Shown: piece by piece, positions 1 to 5,154 of the stretch
How positions within the stretch are numbered: position 1 is the first letter of the stretch
How the letters are laid out: each line of letters begins with the position of its first letter
Assembly (NCBI GenBank): GCA_016195045.1
Contig: JACQAJ010000049.1
Coordinates: 1-11,014 of the forward strand
Origin: Candidatus Azambacteria bacterium
Lineage (GTDB): Bacteria; Patescibacteriota; Minisyncoccia; GWC2-36-17; JACQAJ01
DNA length: 11,014 nt
Direction of reading: 5' to 3'
Made by a program: the position numbers and the translations under genes
The notes under the pieces: generated by a model
What the model was told of the DNA's origin: nothing
Seen by the model: the letters and a program-made list of their open reading frames with translations, nothing else
The model's database searches: none

Positions 1-1729
1 TGATTAATTTCTGATCGAAAATCTGTTTCTGATTACTGGAATCAAGGTAACGGAAAAAATACCAGGTTGAATCTAGAAAATTATCAGAAACATCAGTTTC
101 TCGTTTGGCTTTTCTCTGACATTTAGGACATTTTGTCTCAGAAAAAGACTTTAATGACGCCAAGGGTGACTCCCCTGTTCCTTGAGGACGGAAGTTTTTT
201 AGATTAGGAAGCTCAACGGGTAAATCTTTTTCCGAAACCGCAAACCAACCTGGATTTTCCAATTCTCCTAGATTGAAATTCTTTTTATTTCCAGTTTTAC
301 TTTTAGTTTTTAGTTTTTCATTTTTAGTTTCCTCAGCGCAAGATTCACAAAAGATCATGGGAATCGGTGGTCCCCAATAACGTTGCCGAGAGATCAGCCA
401 ATCACGCAGACGATATTTAGTCTTTTTAACACCACCAACAAACTTTGTTATTTGTTCTTTAGCCCTTTCCGATTCCAAACCATCAAATTGACCTGAAGCG
501 ACTAGATGGCCTTGACCCGTATAGGCGCTTTCAAGAATCGGACAAGTGACCGCTGGATAATTGGGGCAAATAACTATTTTGATAGGCAAATTAAATTTCT
601 TAGCAAAATCATAATCTCTTTGATCATGAGCTGGGACGGCCATAATGGCACCCGTCCCCACTCCCCCTAAAACATAGTCAGAAACAAAAATTGGTAATAA
701 CTCTTGGTTAGCTGGATTGATGGCTTTAATTCCTAATAATTCCACGCCGGTTTTTTCTTTCGTCTCATTGGTTCTTTCGATTTCGGTCTTGGCTTTTGTC
801 TCTTCTATATATTTTTTAACTTCTTCAAAATTTTTGATTTTTAAAAGATCCTTCGCTTCGCTCAGGATGACAGATGGAATTGTTGTCTGGAGAAGCGAAG
901 CGATTAACTCGTGCTCTGGCGCAATCACAACATAAGTCGCCCCAAAAAGTGTATCGGGTCTAGTTGTAAAAACTTCGAGATCTTCCTCAACGTTTAACTT
1001 TTCACTTTTTACTTTAAACTTTATGAGTGACCCCTCTGATTTACCAATCCAATTTTTTTGAGCAATTTTAACTCGTTCGGACCAATCTAACTGGTCCAGA
1101 TTTTTTAATAATTTTTCGGCGTAAGTAGTAATTTTGAAAAACCATTGCTCTAACTCTTTTTGAATCACCTGATTACTGCAACGTTCACACTCACCACTAA
1201 TAACTTGTTCATCAGCTAAAACCGTCTGACAAGACAAACACCAATTGACGGCTTGTTTTTTCCGGTAAGCCAATCCCCGATTAAAAAGTTGGGTAAAAAT
1301 CCATTGAGTCCAACGATAATATTCTTGATCATAGGTCTCCAGTCTTTCGTCCCAAGAAAAACCATTGCCAATCGATTCTAATTGTTTATAAAATCGCTTT
1401 TCCGATATTTTTGATTGTTTCTTGGGATGAACATTAATTTTTAAAGCATAATTCTCGGAATGAATGCCAAAACCATCTAAACCAATCGGCTCAAAAACAT
1501 TATAATCCCGCATTCTTTTAAAACGCCCATGAATATCACTCCCGGTAAAAGCATACATATTGCAAACATGAAGTCCTTCAGCTGAAGGATAAGGAAACAT
1601 CATTAGATTATAAAAATTCTTTTTCCCCGAGGACCGCCCTAGGGGATTTTTTAAATTTGGCTCGTAAATTTTTTCTTCTTGCCAAACCTTAGCCCATTTT
1701 TTCTCAATTTTTTGGTGATTATATTTCAT
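1..1729 (-). CDS. leuS: Leucyl-tRNA synthetase, N-terminal 576 residues (runs off the window)
   Basis: Charges tRNA-Leu with leucine in the cytoplasm (class Ia synthetase). The ATG at 1729-1727 opens a frame that stays open to the window edge, giving 576 of the usual 800 or more residues. Visible landmarks: MFPYPSAEGLHVCN around the HIGH signature (H54-N57), GLDGFGIHSENYALK, CERC-type cysteines in the inserted domain, NWIGKSEG, the editing-domain TTRPDT motif (about 255-260), GTGAIMAVPAHDQRD with the editing aspartate at D369, RDWLISRQRYWG, and ETDVSDNFLDSTWYFFRY (about 545-561). KMSKS and the anticodon-binding domain lie beyond position 1. Oddities: HIGH has Cys at position 56 in place of Gly, and the frame contains several in-frame repeat-like stretches (residues 237-246, 287-296 and 467-479), listed separately. 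No clear Shine-Dalgarno precedes the start. Identity is certain; whether it is fully active is not shown. Confidence 0.97.
   Translation of the reverse strand, partial: MKYNHQKIEKKWAKVWQEEKIYEPNLKNPLGRSSGKKNFYNLMMFPYPSAEGLHVCNMYAFTGSDIHGRFKRMRDYNVFEPIGLDGFGIHSENYALKINVHPKKQSKISEKRFYKQLESIGNGFSWDERLETYDQEYYRWTQWIFTQLFNRGLAYRKKQAVNWCLSCQTVLADEQVISGECERCSNQVIQKELEQWFFKITTYAEKLLKNLDQLDWSERVKIAQKNWIGKSEGSLIKFKVKSEKLNVEEDLEVFTTRPDTLFGATYVVIAPEHELIASLLQTTIPSVILSEAKDLLKIKNFEEVKKYIEETKAKTEIERTNETKEKTGVELLGIKAINPANQELLPIFVSDYVLGGVGTGAIMAVPAHDQRDYDFAKKFNLPIKIVICPNYPAVTCPILESAYTGQGHLVASGQFDGLESERAKEQITKFVGGVKKTKYRLRDWLISRQRYWGPPIPMIFCESCAEETKNEKLKTKSKTGNKKNFNLGELENPGWFAVSEKDLPVELPNLKNFRPQGTGESPLASLKSFSETKCPKCQRKAKRETDVSDNFLDSTWYFFRYLDSSNQKQIFDQKLI
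295..329 (-). repeat. Heptad tandem array inside leuS (5 units)
   Basis: Five consecutive 7-bp units read on the plus strand as TTTTACT, TTTAGTT, TTTAGTT, TTTCATT, TTTAGTT. They encode a Lys/Thr-rich stretch (about residues 467-479, TKNEKLKTKSKTG) between the RYWGPPIPMIFCESC segment and GWFAVSEKDLP, where many LeuRS proteins have a shorter linker. The 7-bp period is directly visible. That it is an insertion is inferred from family length. Confidence 0.7.
847..902 (-). repeat. Dispersed palindromic repeat embedded in the leuS editing domain
   Basis: Positions 847-871 match, from memory, a repeat seen in many unrelated bacterial genomes whose translation gives VILSEAKDLL in one frame and SFASLRMTD on the other strand. 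Here the minus strand reads VILSEAKDLL in frame as leuS residues 287-296, between APEHELI and NFEEVKKYIE. The core CGCTTCGCT (854-862) has an exact inverted copy, AGCGAAGCG, at 894-902, so the 56-bp unit can fold. The family attribution needs a database search. Confidence 0.75.
994..1021 (-). repeat. Heptad tandem array inside leuS (4 units)
   Basis: Four 7-bp units on the plus strand, TTAACTT, TTCACTT, TTTACTT, TAAACTT. On the coding strand they give KFKVKSEKLN (about residues 237-246), between NWIGKSEGSLI and EVFTTRPDT in the editing domain. This is the same period as the arrays between genes further along the window. Confidence 0.7.
1624..1646. repeat. GC-rich quasi-palindrome in the 5' part of leuS
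   Basis: TCCCC (1624-1628) pairs with GGGGA (1642-1646), and AGG (1630-1632) with CCT (1638-1640), around a 5-nt loop. T-runs flank it in AT-rich surroundings. It encodes part of NPLGRSSGKK (leuS residues about 27-37), a stretch a few residues longer than in E. coli LeuRS. It could be a small insertion or simple coincidence. Confidence 0.45.
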
Positions 1730-1851
1730 AAACAACAGAACCTAAAAATATAAAATTTGATTACTAATATATAATTAGATTATCAAGAGAAATGACATTT
1801 GGCAAATTTAAGTCTCCTTCAATCGTATAATGTCCCTTTATTCCAAATATC

Positions 1852-1898
1852 AACTACTCTCCCAGAAAAACGACCGTTTTTTTAGGAGAGTAGTAGTT
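1852..1898. repeat. Hairpin element A, related to element B at 2737-2775
   Basis: ACTACTCTCC (1853-1862) is the exact reverse complement of GGAGAGTAGT (1885-1894). An inner stem (AAAAACG side against CGTTTTT) continues the fold. The core 1856-1894 aligns without gaps to 2737-2775, with 31 of 39 bases identical and the same orientation. The two copies flank the PaaX-like gene. Confidence 0.75.
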
Positions 1899-1914
1899 AG
1901 GGTAGTAGTTAGAT

Positions 1915-2075
1915 CTGTTTCCTAATGAGTTTTCATCTATTTGGGCGTCATTTGGCCCGCACTAATTTCAGAACTCCTCGAGATACATTCAGTATTCCTT
2001 GTCGTTCTTCAATCGTTTTGGTTCATTTCAGCTCAAATGATATCCAAACTAAATTAGAAAATCATTAGGAGACAG
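1915..2075. repeat. 161-bp element bounded by about 20-bp inverted repeats
   Basis: The left arm (1915-1934, CTGTTTCCTAATGAGTTTTC) matches the reverse complement of the right arm (2057-2075) with one substitution and one single-base gap. Inside, TCATTT (2023-2028) pairs with AAATGA (2035-2040), and a GGGC/GCCC stem lies near 1953-1969. It could be a miniature inverted-repeat element or a structured non-coding RNA. No target-site duplication is obvious, and no coding potential was found. Confidence 0.55.
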
Positions 2076-2085
2076 GTTTAGTTGA

Positions 2086-2682
2086 TTATTGAATAATTTC
2101 TTTAATGGTTCCTTGATTGCCAACTCCAAAAATATGAACGTAATCAAGCATCTTCCTATCTTTAAGATCGTGAATTAATTGCCCTGGAATAATATTTTTC
2201 CCAATCCAAACACTATTTTGTAATAGAGAAAAATTAAGACTTTTCAAGACGAACCTTATCCATTCTCGTTTACGCCTGTCTTTTTCTGGAATATCGAAGA
2301 TAACCATAAAAAACTCATTGGATTTCTTTTTATGCCCTGAATAATCAGCAGAATATCTACTAAACAGTTTATGGGATTTGAGTGCTTGTAATTTATTTAA
2401 ACCTTTTTTAGTAATAGACCAACTAGATGAAGTATTTTTTATTTCTTTGGCAACTAGACCTTCTTTTTTAAGTTTATTTAAAACATTATAAAACTGTTTG
2501 CGTTCTCTATAGGCCTCTGCCCAATTTGTTTTAAAATATAAAGCACCTTCTCCGTCAATCATCTTTCTCATCTTCTTATAAGAAGTATTATAATCACAAA
2601 GAAAAACATCTAAAATACTGGCAGTAATTTCAGCTCCACCCTGAAGTAATCCTAAAATTTTTTCTATTTTTCCTTCTTTCAT
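2086..2682 (-). CDS. PaaX-like winged-helix protein with Cas2-like C-terminal domain
   Basis: 198 residues. The N-terminal half looks like a winged helix-turn-helix (about 55-100, RKQFYNVLNKLKKEGLVAKE followed by WSITKKGLNKLQAL). The C-terminal half, from about 123, reads FFMVIFDIPEKDRRKREWIRFVLKSLNF and then QNSVWIGKNI, the ferredoxin-like Cas2-type fold found in the central domain of PaaX repressors. Known PaaX represses phenylacetate degradation, but no such pathway is visible here, so the ligand and targets are unknown. Cas2 of CRISPR systems is a stand-alone protein of about 90 residues; no cas genes or array occur nearby, so a CRISPR role is unlikely. It starts at ATG 2682 with no Shine-Dalgarno. 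It is divergent from the pterin dehydratase, and element B in the shared 140-bp intergenic region is a candidate operator. Family assignment is fairly sure, function unknown. Confidence 0.82.
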   Translation of the reverse strand: MKEGKIEKILGLLQGGAEITASILDVFLCDYNTSYKKMRKMIDGEGALYFKTNWAEAYRERKQFYNVLNKLKKEGLVAKEIKNTSSSWSITKKGLNKLQALKSHKLFSRYSADYSGHKKKSNEFFMVIFDIPEKDRRKREWIRFVLKSLNFSLLQNSVWIGKNIIPGQLIHDLKDRKMLDYVHIFGVGNQGTIKEIIQ

Positions 2683-2736
2683 TTTTTATTACTGACAAAC
2701 ATACCTTAATAGATAAAATATAACACTATTATCTTC

Positions 2737-2775
2737 ACTCTCCTAATATGACGATCGTATTTTTAGGGGAGTAGT
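2737..2775. repeat. Hairpin element B in the paaX-like/pcd intergenic region
   Basis: ACTCTCCTAA (2737-2746) pairs with TTAGGGGAGT (2763-2772), with one G-T pair, around the perfect palindrome ACGATCGT (2751-2758). It shares 31 of 39 bases with element A (1856-1894). It sits about 55 bp upstream of the PaaX-like start and about 50 bp upstream of the pcd start. This position and its symmetry fit an operator for the neighbouring regulator, but a dispersed palindromic repeat fits equally well. Confidence 0.65.
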
Positions 2776-2816
2776 CAATAAAAATCACGCGCTATGGGAA
2801 ATTTAGCTTAATAAGC

Positions 2817-2822
2817 TATAAT
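2817..2822 (+). promoter_or_regulatory. Predicted -10 box of pcd
   Basis: Perfect TATAAT hexamer. Transcription would start about 7 nt after it (near 2829), which lies beyond the first ATG (2823) and about 3 nt before the second ATG (2832). No good -35 is visible 16-18 bp upstream. If real, translation begins at 2832 on a nearly leaderless mRNA. Confidence 0.45.
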
Positions 2823-3179
2823 ATGTTCTATATGACCTTAAAACTCAATTCCAAGAAATGTTTGCCATGTGAGGGTGGCGTGGCACCTCTCACTCCTGAC
2901 GCCATTCAAACCTATAGCACTGAAGTAAAAGACTGGACAGTGACAGAAGATAGTAAAAAGATCCGACGAGAATTTATTTTTAAAAATTTTGTTTCCGCTC
3001 TAGAATTTGTTAATAAAGTGGCCGATCTGGCTGAACAAGAAAATCATCATCCCGACATTCATATCTTTTACAATAAAGTAGTTTTGGAATTATGGACCCA
3101 CGCCATCGGTGGTCTTTCAGAAAATGATTTTATTGTGGCCGCAAAAATCGATGTGCAGAAGCTAGAAACTAGAAGTTAG
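2823..3179 (+). CDS. phhB: Pterin-4a-carbinolamine dehydratase (4a-hydroxytetrahydrobiopterin dehydratase)
   Basis: Dehydrates 4a-hydroxytetrahydropterin to the quinonoid dihydropterin, recycling the cofactor of aromatic amino acid hydroxylases. In bacteria lacking those enzymes the role is less clear. The family signature is complete: ENHHPDIHIFYNKVVLELWTHAIGGLSENDFIVAAKID with H75, H76 and H93 (counting from ATG 2823), preceded by the KKCLPCEGG N-terminus common in the family. Length is 118 residues from 2823, or 115 from ATG 2832. I prefer 2832 because the TATAAT just upstream would place the transcript start past 2823, and neither start has a Shine-Dalgarno. The last residues (KLETRS) and the TAG stop are encoded by a heptad repeat array that runs into the downstream intergenic region, so the original C-terminus was probably near AAKIDV. 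No hydroxylase gene lies nearby. Confidence 0.93.
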   Translation: MFYMTLKLNSKKCLPCEGGVAPLTPDAIQTYSTEVKDWTVTEDSKKIRREFIFKNFVSALEFVNKVADLAEQENHHPDIHIFYNKVVLELWTHAIGGLSENDFIVAAKIDVQKLETRS

Positions 3180-3195
3180 AATCTAGAATCTAAAA
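3154..3195 (+). repeat. Left arm of heptad inverted array (pcd/xth junction)
   Basis: Six units in register: TGCAGAA, GCTAGAA, ACTAGAA, GTTAGAA, TCTAGAA, TCTAAAA. The 26 bp 3156-3181 are the exact reverse complement of 3244-3269 in the right arm. The arm overlaps the last codons and the stop of pcd (3177-3179). Confidence 0.9.
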
Positions 3196-3215
3196 GTTTT
3201 GAAATGATTAAATTA

Positions 3216-3278
3216 TTCTAACTCCCAACTTCTAACTCCCAACTTCTAACTTCTAGTTTCTAGCTTCTGGATTCTATC
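3216..3278 (+). repeat. Right arm of heptad inverted array (pcd/xth junction)
   Basis: Nine consecutive 7-bp units in one register: TTCTAAC, TCCCAAC, TTCTAAC, TCCCAAC, TTCTAAC, TTCTAGT, TTCTAGC, TTCTGGA, TTCTATC. The units are complementary in sense to the NNTAGAA units of the left arm, with a 20-bp spacer between the arms. The pair could form a long RNA or DNA hairpin. Confidence 0.9.
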
Positions 3279-3279
3279 C

Positions 3280-3289
3280 GCCAGCTGGC
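3280..3289. repeat. Palindrome GCCAGCTGGC upstream of xth
   Basis: Perfect 10-bp GC-rich palindrome directly after the heptad array and 20 bp before the xth start. Its GC content contrasts with the surroundings, and motifs of this type recur as dispersed repeats in some genomes. It may be a second, nested repeat. Confidence 0.5.
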
Positions 3290-3308
3290 AGACTAACTTC
3301 TAATTTTT

Positions 3309-4079
3309 ATGAAAATAATCTCTTGGAATGTTAACGGCCTACGAGCTGTCTATAAAAAAAATCAATTCTTGCCTTTATTCCAATTCAATCCGGATATCGT
3401 TTGTTTACAGGAAATAAAAGCCGAAGAAGCACAAATACCAGAAGAGGCTCGACTGATCCCTGGTTACCAATCATTTTTTAATTCCTCCAAAACTAAAAAG
3501 GGTTATAGCGGGGTGGCCATTTATACAAAAATAAAACCAGATAAAATCGAATACGGAATGGGTACTACCCGTTTTGATGACGAAGGTCGGATGTTAAGTA
3601 TTTATCTGGATGACTATGTCATTATCACGGTCTATTTTCCTAATGGCGGGGCTGGTCCCGAGCGATTACAATATAAACTCGATTTTTACGATGGCTTTTT
3701 GTTTTTTATTGAAAAATTAAGAAAAGAGGGAAAAAAAATAATTTTTTGTGGCGATGTCAATACTGCTCATCAAGCGATTGATTTAGCTCGTCCCAAAGAA
3801 AATGAAAAAAATACCGGCTTTCTGCCGATTGAACGCGCTTGGATTGATCAGGTCATCAATCATGGTTATATCGATATCTTTCGTCAACTCAATCCAGAAG
3901 TTGTTGATGCTTATACTTACTGGGATAGGAAAACCGCCGCTCGAGACCGCAATGTTGGCTGGCGAATTGATTACTTTTTTATTAGTCCTAATTTGAAAGA
4001 TAAAATTATTGAAACCAAAATCTTATCTGACTACGAGGGTTCTGACCATTGCCCAATAATATTGGAAATAGCAATATAG
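3309..4079 (+). CDS. xth: Exodeoxyribonuclease III / AP endonuclease (ExoIII family)
   Basis: Cleaves the DNA backbone 5' of abasic sites and removes 3' blocking groups in base-excision repair. It is a 256-residue protein of the endonuclease/exonuclease/phosphatase fold, close to the usual 250-270. The catalytic set is complete: N7 in SWNVNGLRA, metal ligand E35 in LQEIKA, Y109 in VYFPNGG, D149 and N151 in CGDVNTAH, D221 in WRIDYFF, and the D246-H247 pair in GSDHCP. It starts at ATG 3309 with no Shine-Dalgarno, only 30 bp after the end of the heptad array. It follows pcd in the same direction after 129 bp, and the intervening hairpin could separate or modulate their expression. It converges on efp, with an 8-bp-unit hairpin in the 87-bp gap. 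Nothing appears missing. Confidence 0.97.
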   Translation: MKIISWNVNGLRAVYKKNQFLPLFQFNPDIVCLQEIKAEEAQIPEEARLIPGYQSFFNSSKTKKGYSGVAIYTKIKPDKIEYGMGTTRFDDEGRMLSIYLDDYVIITVYFPNGGAGPERLQYKLDFYDGFLFFIEKLRKEGKKIIFCGDVNTAHQAIDLARPKENEKNTGFLPIERAWIDQVINHGYIDIFRQLNPEVVDAYTYWDRKTAARDRNVGWRIDYFFISPNLKDKIIETKILSDYEGSDHCPIILEIAI

Positions 4080-4097
4080 ATACAATTCGGTTATTTA

Positions 4098-4158
4098 TTA
4101 ACGGGTTAACGAGTTAACGGGTTGTGATTTATGTTGAAAAACACGTTAACACGTTAAC
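4098..4158. repeat. Inverted array of 8-bp units between convergent xth and efp
   Basis: Left: TTAACGGG (4098-4105), TTAACGAG (4106-4113), TTAACGGG (4114-4121). Right: ACGTTAAC (4143-4150) and ACGTTAAC (4151-4158). The two sides are reverse-complementary except for one fixed position per unit. Its place between two converging stop codons suits a two-way transcription barrier, though no strong U-run follows either side. Confidence 0.8.
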
Positions 4159-4166
4159 AAACTATT

Positions 4167-4661
4167 TTAAATTCTTTTCACGTATTCCCCTCTTTCTGTA
4201 TTGACTCTAATGATATCATCCACCTCGATAAAAAGAGGGGTCGATATTTTGGCTCCGGTTTCAATAGTCACAACCTTCGATCCGCCTTGAGAAGTATTAC
4301 CGCGAATCGCTGGGGGCGCCTCAACAACTTTATAATCGCCAGTGACTGGTAATTCAATATTGATAATCTTACCTTCATCGGCGTCTTTCCCTTGACTGGG
4401 AAAAAACCTGATCGCAATAATTTCAGTGGCTGGTTTTAAAAAATTTTTTGCCTCACCGATCACCTCTTCGGAAAGCATAAAACGACCCTTTTTATCATTA
4501 TCTTTAAACCAAAATTCATTTCGATGAGAATACAAAAACTCCGCCTTAGTTTTAATAGAACCACCACGGCCTTGATGCGAATGACTAATTGATAAGACTT
4601 GAATTGGAGCCTCTTCAAAAACAATCAGAGAACCATTTTTAACTTCATTAATTCCAAGCAC
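4167..4661 (-). CDS. efp: Elongation factor P with internal deletion in domain I
   Basis: EF-P binds between the P and E sites of stalled ribosomes and speeds peptide bonds at polyproline stretches. The C-terminal OB domain is clear: VVEAPPAIRGNTSQGGSKVVTIETGAKISTPLF, then the end GEYVKRI. Domain II matches at FLYSHRNEFWF. The domain I tip loop reads HQGRGGS, with Arg at or next to the position that carries the modified Lys (E. coli) or Arg (rhamnosylated forms). Length is 164, against about 185-190 in the family. After GGSIKTK the sequence jumps directly to AEFLY, omitting the usual last strands of domain I and linker (KNL.TG...F...E), about 28 residues; a small insertion near FPSQGKDADEG partly offsets this. 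The start is GTG at 4661, matching the family N-terminus (LGINEVKNG). It lies 31 bp after greA, probably co-transcribed. No EF-P modification gene is visible. Confidence 0.92.
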   Translation of the reverse strand: MLGINEVKNGSLIVFEEAPIQVLSISHSHQGRGGSIKTKAEFLYSHRNEFWFKDNDKKGRFMLSEEVIGEAKNFLKPATEIIAIRFFPSQGKDADEGKIINIELPVTGDYKVVEAPPAIRGNTSQGGSKVVTIETGAKISTPLFIEVDDIIRVNTERGEYVKRI

Positions 4662-4668
4662 AGAATAA

Positions 4669-4706
4669 TTAAAAATTAATAATTATTCATTATTAATTAA
4701 TTTTTA
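4669..4706. repeat. AT-only hairpin between greA and efp
   Basis: ATTAATAAT (4675-4683) and ATTATTAAT (4689-4697) form a perfect 9-bp stem with a 5-nt loop, with weaker outer pairing. The right arm includes the greA stop codon (4693-4695). The stem has no G-C pairs, so it would be weak as a terminator, and read-through into efp is expected. Confidence 0.6.
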
Positions 4707-5145
4707 GTATCTTAATAACCTTTATTCCTCGAGGTATTTTCACTTCAATAACATCGCCAGCTTTATGCCCTAATAAAGCAACACCTATTGGAGATTGATT
4801 GGAAACCTCGCCTTGGGTTGGATTACTGTCTTGAGACCCAACTATCCAAAAAACTTCTTTTTTACCATCAATACTAACATCAACACTGGAACCAATTCCA
4901 ATAGAATTAGTACTTATTGGTGTTGTTATAATAAGAGCGTTCTTAATAATATTATCAAGCTCGATAATTTTTCTTTCATTTCTTTCTTGATCCTCTCGAG
5001 CAGTGGTATATTCAGAATTTTCAGACAAATCACCGAGCTTTTTAGCCTCTTCGAGACGCCGAGCGATTTCTTTTCTGCCGCCAATCTCTAACCTTTTTAG
5101 TTTAGATTTTAATTCATCTAATTTTTCTTTTAAAATGTAATTCAT
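4693..5145 (-). CDS. greA: Transcription elongation factor GreA
   Basis: Enters the RNA polymerase secondary channel and stimulates cleavage of backtracked transcripts. It has 150 residues from ATG 5145, slightly short of the usual 155-160. The N-terminal coiled coil (about 1-75) contains GDLSENSEY with the acidic tip residues D39 and E42. The C-terminal FKBP-like domain ends in SPIGVALLGHKAGDVIEVKIPRG. An in-frame ATG 18 codons upstream (5199) is rejected as the start: the extra residues (RPTTYDLK and so on) are translated heptad repeat, and MNYILKEKLDELK matches the family N-terminus. It lies downstream of mrdA across a 75-bp gap filled by a repeat hairpin, and 31 bp upstream of efp. No Shine-Dalgarno is seen. 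Confidence 0.95.
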   Translation of the reverse strand: MNYILKEKLDELKSKLKRLEIGGRKEIARRLEEAKKLGDLSENSEYTTAREDQERNERKIIELDNIIKNALIITTPISTNSIGIGSSVDVSIDGKKEVFWIVGSQDSNPTQGEVSNQSPIGVALLGHKAGDVIEVKIPRGIKVIKILKIN

Positions 5146-5154
5146 AATTTTTAA

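Larger units (their letters stand above)
1730..2085. other. 356-bp gene-free region upstream of leuS
   Basis: No credible ORF was found on either strand. The region holds a hairpin element (1852-1898), a short direct repeat just to its right (GTAGTTAG copies around 1893-1911) and a longer element bounded by inverted repeats (1915-2075). It should contain the leuS promoter and leader, because leuS starts at 1729, but I see no convincing -35/-10 pair. I looked for a T-box leader (specifier stem and TGGNACC-type box) and did not find one. Confidence 0.6.

Noticed and set aside
717..935. 72-codon plus-strand ORF in the leuS region
   Set aside because: It is antisense to leuS. Its recognisable segment (SFASLRMTD) is simply the other strand of the dispersed palindromic repeat.
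1730..2085. T-box riboswitch controlling leuS
   Set aside because: The minus-strand leader region shows no T-box core (TGGNACC type) and no clear specifier stem with a Leu codon, despite having other hairpins.
2086..2682. Cas2-like domain as evidence of a CRISPR-Cas system
   Set aside because: The domain is fused to a winged helix as in PaaX-type regulators; no cas1, no other cas gene and no repeat-spacer array are present. The tandem repeats here have 7-8 bp units with no spacers.
4795..5091. 98-codon plus-strand ORF opposite greA
   Set aside because: Shadow of the greA coding sequence on the other strand, with no support.
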